This document shows, piece after piece, positions 39,888-51,649 of a stretch of DNA of 64,000 nucleotides; position 1 is the stretch's first letter, and every line of letters starts with the position of its first letter. The notes beneath the pieces were generated by a model. It did no database searches, was not told the origin of the DNA, and saw only the letters and a program-made list of their open reading frames with translations. The stretch is taken from assembly GCF_000340215.1 (NCBI RefSeq), contig NW_006921552.1, positions 62,001 to 126,000 on the forward strand. The letters run 5' to 3'. This DNA is from Pseudocercospora fijiensis CIRAD86 (taxonomy: Eukaryota; Ascomycota; Dothideomycetes; Mycosphaerellales; Mycosphaerellaceae). Position numbers and translations under genes: made by a program.

Positions 39888-41199
39888 TACGCTTCCCTTC
39901 TAAAGGCCGCGCCTTCGTAGCCTTTCTATATCCTAACCTCGACCTCCGCTACTAACTTAGCGAATCTAATAAGCTACTTAGCCCGCGCTAAATTAAACAC
40001 TTAACTACCTAATTATATAACTATATTAAACCTTACCTCTAACATATACAATATGCAACTCTAACTACGCTATCCTTATATATAATAAAGTAATATATAA
40101 CCGCGAGAATTAAGGACTATCGACTAATTATAATACGAGCGCGTCTTCCCTACTATAATAGGTAGACGTACGAGGTATTATAGCAATGCCTCCGTTCTAA
40201 GTAATGTCGTACCGAGTTCTTTACGTCTACTCTTAAAAGACCTAGAAATGTCCGCTTCGAGGGTTGTTCTTATTATTACGAGGGCTATTATTGTTCGTAG
40301 TTTCGCTAGCCCTAATTAGTTAGGTTTAGTAGCCTTTAATTGTTAATCTTATCTTATCTTTTTAAAAAACACAGTTCGTCTAGTTTCTATAGGTAAAGGC
40401 TATTATAAGTGTAATAGTTAAGGTTCGCTTTACTTAAAGGGTCGGAAAGATCGAGGAGTAACCTATTGTCCGCAAGATCGACTCCGGCTAGCTTAGCTCT
40501 ATAGTTTTTGCCCTTAGTTAGTCTATTAGTCGCTTAATCTTTTAACTTAGTTAAAGTTTTAATTAAACCCTTAATAGGTTCAATCTTTTAACTTAGTTAG
40601 TATAGTGCTTTACGCTCGTAGTATAGGTAAGGTTGTTCCTATAGATATAGTAATAATAGTAGGTAAGGTTAGCAATAGCGGCGCTAGTCGTCTTAGCGCT
40701 AACTTTACCCTACTTCTAATTTCCTTCTTCGACTAGTAACGCTTTAACTAGTAATACACTCCGCAATACCGTTACTAATATAGCCGCGCCGGCCGTACCG
40801 CCCTTTAGTATAGGCGCGACGCCGTTATCGTTATTATTATTACTATTTACGCGTACGCGCGCCATCCTCGCCGACCGACTAGGCCTTAGGCCTCGATAGG
40901 AGGAAGGAATAAGAGGGGGATCTATAGGGCGTATTAGTAAAGAGGTAGAATCCTTAAAAGAGTAGGCGATTAGTTAATAGTTATAGCGCGCTTGTTGCTA
41001 CTCGGTACGCGTTTACTATAGTAGTATAGTCTTATTGTCCTCTATTACTAACAATTGCTTGCTTCTAATTAGTTAGCTAATAGTACCCCGGGGGTAGCAT
41101 TAATCCTAGGCCTTTCTAGTAACATTATAGGCCCTTAGCCTTCTTCTTGTTCTTTATACTAGTCTAATACTCGTCTAACAACTCAGCTATATCCTTAAA

Positions 41200-44100
41200 G
41201 GAGTCTTTAGCCTCCTACGAGTCCTATTTAGGTAAATAGCCTTACTATCTTAGGAGGTACTCCTTTTTGCCTTATCTAGTCCGATGCTTTAGAATACGTT
41301 CTATAGACTATAGCTCTTTACTATTAGCTAAGACTTCTTCCGATTTAGTAGGCGCTTTATCGCCTTCGCGCTAGTAGTATAGTTTAAGGAGGGATATATA
41401 GAAGGTATTATAGATAGTATAATAAGGAGGAAGCTACAACTAGTAGGCCTATATACCCTTAGCCTCTTAGATACGGAATAGGCCGATATATCTTAGTACG
41501 AGCTTAGGCCTTGTTTTACTATTAGGTAATAGGTGTTTGCGGATACGGAGGTTCTTCGTACTAAGCATAACTATATCGCCTTGCTTAAAGGTTATCGGTG
41601 TATAGTGTTTGTTATAATAGGCCTTCTAATATACCTAGGCTTTTGCTAGTTTGTTAGCTATTTTAGCGTGAATTTCTCGCATCCTTTAAACTCTCTTAAT
41701 AGCCGCTAGTGTTTTAGGGGCTTAACGCGCTTCCCTTTCCTTGCGCTCGGCCTCGAGCGATATAGGGTCTTGTAGGATAGCAGCGTTCTAGCCTATTATA
41801 GCTATATATAGTAACACCTTAGTTAATAAGTAGACACTATTATTATATACGAATTTAGCTAGTTATAGGAGGTTAACCTAGTCGTTAGGGTTCTCGTTAA
41901 TATAACTACGTAGGTACTGCTATAGGGTAGCATTCTGCCTCTCTATTTAACCGTTAGTCTATAGATAGAAGGCTATTAATAGCCGATGCTTTAGTCTTAG
42001 CTATAGGCATATTTCGCTCTAATAGTGCGATGTTAGTATCGATCTACGATTAGACACTATCCCCTTAGGGGTTCCCTAATAGGTATAGAAGATGTTGTTT
42101 TATAGCGCTTCTACTATATTAATAGTAGTCTAATCCTTCCGCGCCGGGATATATCGAGCGCCTTTAGTAAATCGATCTACTATAACAAGGATAGTATTAT
42201 ATACATCCTTGCTACCCCTACGCTTAGCAGGAGGAAGGCCTATAATAAAATCTATTATAAGTTCTGCGAATAGCTTCCTAGGAACAGGAAGTAAAGACAA
42301 CTCGCTAAATAGCAGGTGCTTTAGTGCTTTAATACGCTAGTATACTATATAGGTCTATACGTATTCTTTTATATACCGTTTACTATTTAGCTAGTAGTAT
42401 ATACGTAATAGGAGCTCGTACGACCTCTCTATACTATAGTAACTAGCGAGCTTACTATTATAGTGCCTCTTTAAAAGCTCTTATCTAATCGATTGTTTAG
42501 CGGGGACATAATATCTACCCTTAAACTTCAAGTAACCCTTATTATCGATCGACTAGTTACTCTTACTAGATCGAGTCGCTCGTCTACTTACAAGCCTATT
42601 AATACGTTTAATAGTAAAGGCGTCCCTCTACTAAGCCCGTAATAGCTTATCTATAAACGATTGACTATCCCTATTTATAAGGTTATTTAATAGCACCCTC
42701 GCTATTAAACGAGGTACGTATTGTATATATCTAATAGTACTAGTAGCCGGAACTACTACAACCTCTTCTATAGTACTATCGCTATATAGGCTATTACTAT
42801 AGATAGCAATGTCTTTAATCGAGTTATTATAGCTCTAGCGATCTACGTCCTTTCTAACGTATACTAGAAGAACGACAACTCCGCTATAGTATTTATTGCC
42901 GCCGCGGGGTCCGGAGGTCCGCTTATCCTACGCTTGCTTATTAACAATACGGGCTATAGCAATCTTATACTATAGGGTTAGAAACAAAGAATTAATATAT
43001 TAGGTCTCGCTATCGTAATTAGGTCGCCTTAATAGGCTATTAGTAGGGTTGCTTACGCCTAGCCGATATAATATATTAAAATCGAACCTACCGAGGTAGA
43101 CGGCCTATCTAGCCTATCGACCTATAACCCTAGTAACCTTAGTAATACTACGGAGGTTGTTATAGTCTATATAGACCTATATTGTATATTAGGCCCTATC
43201 GAGGTAGTGCCTCTAATACTTAAAGGCCTCGACAATAGCTAGTAACTCTTACTCGTAGGTCTCGTAGCGACGCTTAGTATTAATTATCTTTCTCGAGAAG
43301 AAGACAATCGGGTGCTAATAATAGTCTTTATTAGACTGCTAAGACATAATAGCCGAGATAGCAAACTGCGAAGCGTTAGTCTTAATACGAATTAGTTTGC
43401 TTAGTGCGAAATAGTGTAGCGAGGGGACATTAGTAAAGCGTTGCTTTAGACCGTTAAAAGCGGCTTATGCTTTGTTAGTCTATTTAAACTCTCTAGGTCG
43501 GTTAGCCTTAGTTTTAGTAAGTTCAGTTAGGGGTATTATATACCGTAAATAGCTCTTAATAAAGCGGCGGTAGAAGTCAGCAAAACCTAGGAATAATTAA
43601 AGCTCCTTAATACTAGTAGGCGTTAGCTACTTAGTAATAGTTTTAATCCGATTAGGATTAGCCTTAATACCCTTAGTTAATACGAGGAAGCTAAGGAAGG
43701 CTACCTCCTTAGCAGTAAAGGTACATTTAGAAGGCTTGTAATATAGTCTATAGGTCCTTAGACGATCGAGTACCTTACGTACTATAGCCTAGTGCTTTGC
43801 AATATTAGATAAATAGGTATAAACTAGGATGTTATCTAGGTAAACTATACAGAGGTAGTCTAGTAGGCCTAATAGGGCCCGATTAATGTAGGACTAGAAT
43901 GTAGTAGGGGCATTAGCTAGCCTAAATAGTATAACTAAGTACTCGAAGTAGCTATAGCGAGTACGGAAGGCTGTCTTCTATTTATCGCCCTTACGAATAC
44001 AAATGCGGTAATAGGCGTCCTTAATGTCTAATATAGTATAGAAACAGGCGCTAGAAAGGCGATCGAGGGTCTTATTAATAAGCGGAAGTAGATAGCAGTC

Positions 44101-45120
44101 TTTAACAGTAATAGTATTAAGCCTACGATAATCGACATATAGGCGTAGGCTACTATCCTTCTTTAGTACGAATAGGATAGGTATACTAGTAGGGCTGTTG
44201 CTATACTAAATTCGACTATTAGCTAGGTTCTTATCTAAGTACTTACGTAACACAGTAAGTTCTCGTTTACTAAGGTTGTAGAGGGGCCTAAAGGGGACCT
44301 CTTTGCCCTCTATAATGTTAATCTTATAATTAGTCTCTTTAAATATAGGCAATGTCGATACTAGGTAGTATTTAAATATATTAATATAGGTCTCTCGAAT
44401 AGGCAGTAGTATACGAGTAAGCTAATTAGGATCTATACTATTAGGGGGTATAGGTTTATCGTTATCTCTACCGAGAAGGTTAGCCGTCGGATTAGCTAAG
44501 ATAGGCGTTAGGTTACCGATAAATAGGACCCGGATATCGTCGGGACACTCGCTAATATTAATATATTTAATATCCTCTCTCCTAGCGATTCTAAATCGCT
44601 ACTATTAACTGCCTATAAAGGGCTACGCCCTAGGTAGAAAGCGCTAGCCTTAGGCATTCGGCCTGCGCGACTCTAACCTACTACTTAGCGCTTAGCGCAC
44701 CGTATAAAACTATTCGGATTTACGTAGATAGACTTAGCTTTTTATCGAACCTATTAAGTCTTATATCTAGCATCTACGTACGCGTTGCTTACCCGTAACA
44801 CTACCTAAGTCTATAACTATAGCATAGTGCTTAAGAATAGAGTTGCCGATAATAATATTAGACAGAAGGCTGTTTATATCTACCGTATAGGCAGTAAAGT
44901 CTAGTAGGCGTTTATTTCCGAGGTCGTCCTTTAGAACTATAGGAACATAGTAGGCCTTATAGGTTAAGTGCCGAGCGTTATTAAACTAAGCAAGGGTTAG
45001 CATATTAGTTCTAGGCAATTATCGAAGGTCTAATTACCTAGCTAGGCGGTAGTTGATAAGGGCGCTAACTGAATTGCCTAGGTCTAGTATAACCTTACTC
45101 TTATAGTTGTCTCTATATAT
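41200..45120 (-). pseudogene. Gypsy-1 pol polyprotein
   Basis: Reverse-transcribing polyprotein of the Ty3/Gypsy chromovirus type. Reading leftwards with RIP stops read through: protease region near 45,080 (DLGNSVSALINYRL), reverse transcriptase 43.8-44.2 kb (PILFVLKKDSSLRLYVDYRR, TLDRLSSACFYTILDIKDAY, KTAFRTRYSYFEYLVILF, and YLDN where YLDD is catalytic), integrase 41.8-42.3 kb (GTPKGIVSNRRSILTSHY, TNG-IERQ), and a C-terminal chromodomain near 41,215-41,310 (ERILKHRTR, KKEYLLR, GYLPK-DS-EAK). The chromodomain would target integration to methylated H3K9. Catalytic Asp is changed and many stops are present. Confidence 0.9.
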
Positions 45121-45199
45121 GTCCTATATAAGATAGGTACGTATAATAGCTAGTATAATATCGATAGTTTTACGCCGCACAAGGCTAACAGTTAGTGCG

Positions 45200-46320
45200 G
45201 CGCTTATTCCTTTTTCGAAGGCTAGCCTATAGGGGTAGCGTTAGCTACTAAGAGGTGCTTTCGGTACTTAGTAGTAGTACGGTCGATTCGGGCCTAGTCC
45301 TTAGGTTTGTCGTATTAGCCTAGTAGATAGCTAGTGCTATTACAGTTAAAGCACTTCAATCCGGTTAGAACATTGCCGTAGCTGTTATTGTTAGTCGAGC
45401 GGTTAGCGTTATAAGGATACGAGCCCCTTCTACGGCCCCTATTACGGCCTCCTCTATATAGCCGCCGGCTACGGCCTCTTCTACGGTTATTATTACTGTT
45501 CCTATTATTAGTACTATTGTTTTAGTAGGAACCTTAGTTTCCTCCGTAGGCACTACGGTTGCCGCGGTTAGTACTAGCTAGTCGGATCCTCGATTCTAGT
45601 CGTTACTAGAGCTAAACAGCCTATTTAGCTGTTTCTACTTCGACTATAAATTAAATACGTATTAGATTAGCCGGTTCGAATATACGACGGCAGTCTAATT
45701 TAAGGATAAGCTCCTACCTAAGTTTTAGGCGTATCTTAGAGATCTATATAGAATTAGTCTTAGGCGGAAGGTCGTTTTCTAGGGTCTTTAAATAGGCCTC
45801 GAATAAGCGAGCCGATTAATTAGTCTTTTGCTTAGCTCGAAGGTACTAGTCCTAGGCGTATTATTACCTTAGTATAGGGTTTCTAAGGGTGTCTAGTATA
45901 ATAGTTTTATAGGTTTGCTACTAAATAGCGGTCTAATTATCGAGGGAGTTAAAATAGTTATCCTAGGTGCGTTTTAGGTCGCTATTAATGTACTGTATAG
46001 CGTAGACAACTAATAAATAGTCGTCTAGAAGAGCCCTCGGTGTATTTCGTTAGTTAAGCTTATAGTTACGTATATAATTATTATACTGCTTACGACTAGA
46101 GCCGTTAAATACGGTACAGTCCTTAAGCTTAGCATCCTTCTTCTTCTAAACAGATAGTAAAGGAGGCCCTGCTATTAGTTTAGCAGGGGTTGTTAGGGCT
46201 TCCTAAAGGCGGCGGAGTTTAAGGAGGTTATCCTTTAGCTGCTACTCTTAACGTAGGGCAGTAAGCCTGTTTTAAGTAGCTTCTTAAAGTCTCCCTACTA
46301 GTTAGGGGCTAAAGGCTAGT
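45200..46320 (-). pseudogene. Gypsy-1 Gag with zinc knuckle
   Basis: Nucleocapsid-type polyprotein. A CCHC knuckle near 45,310-45,365 reads CFNC with Tyr in place of the His and of the last Cys (both one RIP transition away). The N-terminal capsid part lies at 45.6-46.3 kb. Short chance frames remain here on both strands. Confidence 0.7.
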
Positions 46321-46818
46321 TAACTATACCGTCGATTAACAATATTGTTAAGAATGTCGTTAACAGGCAATTCTAGATTATTACCTAGAACTATAGGTTC
46401 TTTAGTAGGCCTAGTAGTAGGCTCTTTAGTAGGAGGCACTTTAGTAGGTACTTCGGTAGGCACTATACTACCGGTATTATTATTGCTAGCGCTACTAGCG
46501 GCGCCGCGGTTGTTATTATTACTTCGTAATAAGCCGGCTATTATAATAAGGGGTAGTACTAATAATGTATTATAGCCCCTTATAGTACGGATATAGCGGA
46601 ATTAGCGAGTATCGGCCTAATGTGCTTAACTTAGTATAATAGGCCGTATAGAAGGCCTTGCTTAATAATTGGTACGGTTGTTTTAGAGGAATAGTACGTA
46701 TATAGGTCCCGTTCTTTAGGCGTAATATAGTTAAATCGATAGTTTTCGTAGCTATACCGCTAAAAGCTTAAAATAAGGACTATCTAGCTACTACTCTTAA
46801 AGGGTAGATCGAATACTA

Positions 46819-47016
46819 TATAAGAAGGGTTATATTAGCAGGTAGATAGGGTAGTAGTAGGTATAGGTAGTATTCGATAAGGAACTAGGAGGAGAGGGAG
46901 GAAGGCGGGTAAGTTAGCCTATTACTAAGCGCCAAGCCCTGCCTAAGGCATCAAGACCCTAGCTTTACTCGAGCCCGGTTACATACTAATTACGTATAAC
47001 CTCTTTAGTCCTAACA
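46819..47016 (-). repeat. Gypsy-1 5' LTR
   Basis: 198 bp; slightly less mutated copy (keeps the terminal TGTT). Immediately inside, TAGTATTCGATC would be the primer-binding region, but no tRNA match can be named. Confidence 0.88.
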
Positions 47017-47176
47017 CTTAAGCGAGTAGAAAGGATAAGATAGTAGCTCGAACTACTAGTAGTAGTATAGATCCGCTTAAATATCTTTTTTTAATTATCT
47101 AGAGAATACGCTATTAGGTCTAAGTCTAAACGATTGCTACGCTAACTATAAGTTACTATAGGCAGCTAGCTCTAGG

Positions 47177-47345
47177 CTAAGACCTAGTAAGAAGGATAAA
47201 GAAGCCTAGGCAAACTCTAGGTTAAGTATAAGTTATCGCTAGTAGTTATAGACTAAGACTTAGTAATATAGATAAAGAAGCCTAAACAAGCTCTAGGTTA
47301 TCTATAAGATACCGCTAATAGTTATAGAGAGATCTAGTAAGAAGG
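47177..47345. repeat. 76-bp tandem repeat, about 2.3 copies
   Basis: CTAAGACCTAGTAAGAAGGA and variants start at 47177, 47253 and about 47329, each followed by TAAAGAAGCC and a GTTATAGA end. Differences are mostly RIP transitions. Confidence 0.8.
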
Positions 47346-48087
47346 ATAAAGAGGCCTTCTTTAAAGTTAAGCGACTTATTATCTATTATACTATATAATA
47401 AATTAAAAATTTTTAAAGTAGAAGTTTTCGAGATTCGTAGCCTATAAATAAGAAGGCTTTTAAGATCTCTTACGTTCGGCTCTATCTATTTATAGAAACT
47501 ATTAGCCGATTCGCGTTAGTATTATTACCCTAGGTACTAATAGCCTATAATTTCGGTATCGAAACTACTAATCCGATCGACGGCTACTAGTTTATTCGCT
47601 TCTAGCTAGTATTTTAGCCCTTAAAAGCGGCCTCGCTGTATTCAATATCTCGTCTCTAGCCTTAGTAGCTTTCGTATTAGTATTCTTACTCTAGAATATT
47701 TCGATTAACTTACTATAAATGTCTCTATATACCTCTAGCGCTAATATCTAATAACTCGCCGTTTATAAGCCTCTTTTAAATCGTAGTAGAGCTTTAATCT
47801 AGAGCTATTATATAATATAGCTAACTGTTTTCTTAAAGAGGAAAGGTACTCTACGTAAGTAAAACCTTAGGTACGACCTATAGGTATTCTCGTATATTAT
47901 ATCTAGCTTATTTCGGCTCGAGGGCGACAAAACGTTACTAATCTTTTCCTTTATATATAGTATTTGTTAATAGATATTTAAAGTCTAAAGCTTTGCTTTT
48001 ACTATCCCTAATATAATCTCTATAATCTCCTTCCTTAAATACAACGATTACTTTAATAGATCGATATATATAGTAGTATATACTAGG

Positions 48088-48092
48088 CTCTA
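48088..48092. repeat. Target-site duplication of Gypsy-2, left
   Basis: CTCTA, identical to 61281-61285. Confidence 0.95.
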
Positions 48093-48280
48093 TGTTACGA
48101 TATAACACTATTGTATATACGATAGCAGGCAGCGGTTACTATCGACCGCTGCGGTCGCTATTGCTACTAATAGTAGGACTATTATATAGATAGCTTGCCT
48201 CGCGGCACCTTAGAGAATGCATTAACTTTTGTACCGTATAACCGTTACGATACCTTCGTACTATAACCGTGTGCCTAGCA
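48093..48280 (+). repeat. Gypsy-2 5' LTR
   Basis: 188 bp, begins TGTTACGATATAACAC and ends GTGTGCCTAGCA. The following ACTTAGTAGC would be the primer-binding site; no tRNA named. Confidence 0.95.
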
Positions 48281-48289
48281 ACTTAGTAG

Positions 48290-51200
48290 CTTCGCTTAAC
48301 ACTTAGTTAGCTTCTATACTAACTACTAGTCCTCTACCCGAATCGACCCCGGTCGTTATAGCTACGACGAGAATCGACGCGATTAGCTACGGGTCCTACT
48401 AATCTTCCGCCGATTACTACGATTTAACTCCTACCCGTTACGACGGTACCTATTCGATTTACTACCCTTCCGTACTATACCCTACCGACGCGCGAGCGCC
48501 TTATCGGCGATCCTATTAGTACCCCGAGGAGACAGTAGTAGTAGTTTCTACCTTTAGTAGTAATTGCCTACTATACCTAGGTCTAGGGGTAGCCGCTTTC
48601 CCTAGGAGGACCTGCCCGATAAGCTACGCTCCTCCGCCTTTAGTCGGTTCTCCGTTATTGTCCTCCGTTTAGAGACTATCTCGCCTCTACCCTCTTACTA
48701 ATAGTTTACCCGCTTGCCGTAGCTCCTTCGGACTCGCTTCTAACTCCGGTAGAAGCCTCGAAATTAGCTAAGCTAGCGGTTTAACCGCTGCCCTAGTACT
48801 ATAATCTCGGATTGCTAGATATAGAGCCCTATATCCTACGTATCTATTCCTATATTTAGAACTACGTCGATTATAGCGAGAACTTCGCGACCTAGCTTAG
48901 GGCAAGGTACGGCCGAATCGACTTGCTTGCCTTATACGTTCTATATTATTACCCGCTCGTAGGGAATCCGCCGCCTCTATAGGCTAAAATCGAGGAACTC
49001 TACCTAGACGCCCTTAACGGTTACAACTTCCTAGGATAGTAGGTAGTAGATAAAGGAATCCTAACTAAATCGGTTAAGGAGCTTAAAGCCGCGCTCCTAA
49101 CGGTGCGCGATTTACGCTATTACCGTTAATTCTACCTAGAGATCTATCTACTGCCTATAGTAGAGCAGCGCCTACTAGCCCGACCGCCTTAAGTCCTACC
49201 GCGGCCTACGGTTTCGCCTATTACTACGGTAGAAACAACCGTACCGCCGGAATAGCGTCCCGGTTCGCCTAATAGCTCGCTTAAATCGGTTTTCTTATAG
49301 AGGCTACTTAAGCTACGATACCTAGCGGACGAGAATCCTTAGAAGCTAAAGGGGCCTCTACCTAAGACTTCCCCTAAGGAACCGTTAACCGGGCCTTCCG
49401 ATCTATCGACGTCGCCGTTCTAGGATATCGGTCGCGGCTAATTGCCTCTAATAAACGACGGCCTCGCCGACCCGTAGGCTAACGAGCTGCGTAGTCGTTT
49501 CTAATATCGTATCCCGGTAGATACTTCGTAGATAACCGAGGAGATCGATAGGGCGAATATCGCCGTATAATAAAACCGTTAGCGTCGTAATTATCTTCGC
49601 GAATTAGCTAGATAGAGAGGAGTCTATTTTAACGAAGTCGTATTAGACTTTCTAGTAGAATAGGCGATTTTACCGCTATCGGCTACGCGTAAGCTAAGTC
49701 CGCCCTAGCCGAACCTAGGTTAATACGATTACTAGTAGAGGGTAGACGTATATATAAATGCCCGTAGGCATAGCCGCTTACGTCGGGGCGGGTTTGCGCT
49801 AGGCGATCCGCCTAGTAATCCGCCTAGTAATCCTCCTAGCAATCTACCTAGAAATCCTCCTAACGATCCTCTACTACCGCTACCTAGTAACTTCGATCTA
49901 AGTAATTCCTCTCGTAAGCCGACGTAGGGTTAGCCTTTGCCCTTTCCGCTATTAGACTTATAGGGTCTACTACGGGAAGGTAAGAAGTAACGCCGGAAAC
50001 ACCGTCGGTATAGGGATAATCCGAGTAAGGATAGATCTTTATCTAATAGTAAGGATTCGGACGACTCCGATTAATCCTCGTCGGATAACGATAGCTCCTT
50101 AGATACTAGTTATTATAGATACGCCCGCCGTCGCAGACACTATTAGCATTATTGGGACTACGTCGCGGAAGCGCTAGTTTCTAAAGCGAGTTATATCTAG
50201 GGGCACTACGCCTGCCTCTAGCGGCTATAGTTCGATCTAGCGTATCTTAGGTTCTTCGATCCTCTACTTAGCGTTACGGATTACGGCGAGGGAGACTACG
50301 CCTTAGTCGGAAATAAGATAATATACCGTTCGGTATATACTTTTATCGAAGCGGCTAAGGATTATACTTATATCGTAGGGCGAGAGACAGTTCGTCTTAA
50401 CCTCTCCCTTTGCTTTTAAGGGATAGCGCTTAGTTAGTATTATAGTTACCTTTCTAGCTATAACCGAGCAAAGCTCTACGGCAGATACGGTCTAAAGCGC
50501 TAGGAACGTTATCTTAGCAAGAAATAGAAGGTCCCTCCGATAAAGGCGATAGATCTCCTTAATAAGTAACGCTACGACCGGTAGGATATCGCTTTAGGGC
50601 GTTTAGTAATAGACTTTATTATTAAGACGGTGCGACTCGCTAAGGATACTAGCGTACGGAAATCGAACCGGCTCTTAGAAGCTTACCGTCGAATAGACCC
50701 GCGCCTCTAATTAAATATAGATAAGCTAAATCGTCGTATAAAGGTCGATAAGTAGGTTACGTACTACGAGAAGTAGGCATTAATCTAGGAGTATATGCTT
50801 TCGTTCTCGTCTAATCGTCGCTAAGACGCTACGACTAGGAACAATAGCCGCGCTAGTAAGGCTATCTAGTAGAACCGATATAAAGGGAACGCCTCTTATA
50901 CTCTAGCGAGCTTCGCTCTAGTAAGAGTATCCCCTAACTACTAGAACCGCGATATCGACCGACCGAACCTACTACGCCTTACTAACGCCTATTAGTAGAA
51001 TCGCCTACCTAACGCCCCTTAGTAGAATCGCCTACTGCCGGTAGGAAATAGTAAAGGACCGTCGAAGGGTAGTAGCCCTACCTTCCTCCTAAAAGATCTA
51101 AAGCGAATCGATTCGCGCCTATTTAATCGATAGGATAGAAAGCGTAACGATCGAGCTCGTAAGTAGGCTAACTTTGCTAATAATAGTAAGAAAGTAGGCG

Positions 51201-51600
51201 ATATCGTAAATAATGCTAACTAAGCCGACGACGGCTATCGGGAGGATAGTTAGGAGGATAATAGAAGAACCGACGCAGATAATTATAGCTATTTTAGTAA
51301 CGCCGGAGAAGACGCCGACTACTTTACCGACCTATACGACTCTAATCTAGGCTTAGGAGCTTACTTTGCGGACGTAGGCGACCGCTCGCTATTAGCGTTA
51401 AACTCGGTACTATAGGCTAAAGCGTCCCTACTAGCGGCGATCTAACTATTTGCCTCTACGAAGTACGCTTATAAGGTCTATAGGCGGCGATTTAAGTTAG
51501 GCAACCTTCTATACTAGTATGTTCGTAAGGAGTATATAGGGGCGACGACGCCTTCTACTATTATCGAACGCGTATTAGCAAACCTAGAAGTAATTTAGTC
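48290..51600 (+). pseudogene. Gypsy-2 Gag-like region
   Basis: Long RIP-degraded plus-strand frame: Tyr/Ser-rich N-terminus (YYDLTPTRYDGTYSIYYPS), Arg/Pro-rich segments near 49-50 kb, and an Asn/Asp-rich stretch near 51.2 kb. No zinc knuckle identified with confidence. Assignment is by position between the 5' LTR and the protease. Confidence 0.55.
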
Positions 51601-51649
51601 GAAGGCGCCTCCGTTAGCTTAGTAAGGTTACGCATTCCGGAATTAGCAA

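Larger units (their letters stand above)
39690..47016 (-). mobile_element. Gypsy-1: chromodomain Ty3/Gypsy retrotransposon, 7.3 kb
   Basis: Flanked by 198-bp direct repeats that in element orientation begin TGTTAGGACTA (TATTAGGACT in one) and end CTTCTTATA (ancestrally CA). A purine tract AGAAGGGAAGCG abuts the 3' LTR. Internal order Gag, protease, reverse transcriptase, RNase H, integrase, chromodomain, all minus strand. No perfect adjacent target duplication: GCGAG precedes the left end and recurs five bases after the right end. Confidence 0.9.
47017..48092. mobile_element. RIP-degraded flank between the two Gypsy elements
   Basis: Protein-like frame from 36.5-39.7 kb seems to resume at 47,022. 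Contains a tandem repeat at 47177-47345 and a few further RIP-mutated coding-like stretches (GLN-rich). Together with 61,286-62,341 it is the host sequence into which Gypsy-2 inserted. Confidence 0.4.

Noticed and set aside
45365..45553. 62-codon minus-strand ORF rich in Ile/Thr/Val
   Set aside because: Chance stop-free frame in the Gypsy-1 Gag region, out of phase with the zinc-knuckle frame.
46345..46575. 76-codon plus-strand ORF
   Set aside because: Antisense to Gypsy-1 Gag; GTT/CTT-rich chance frame.
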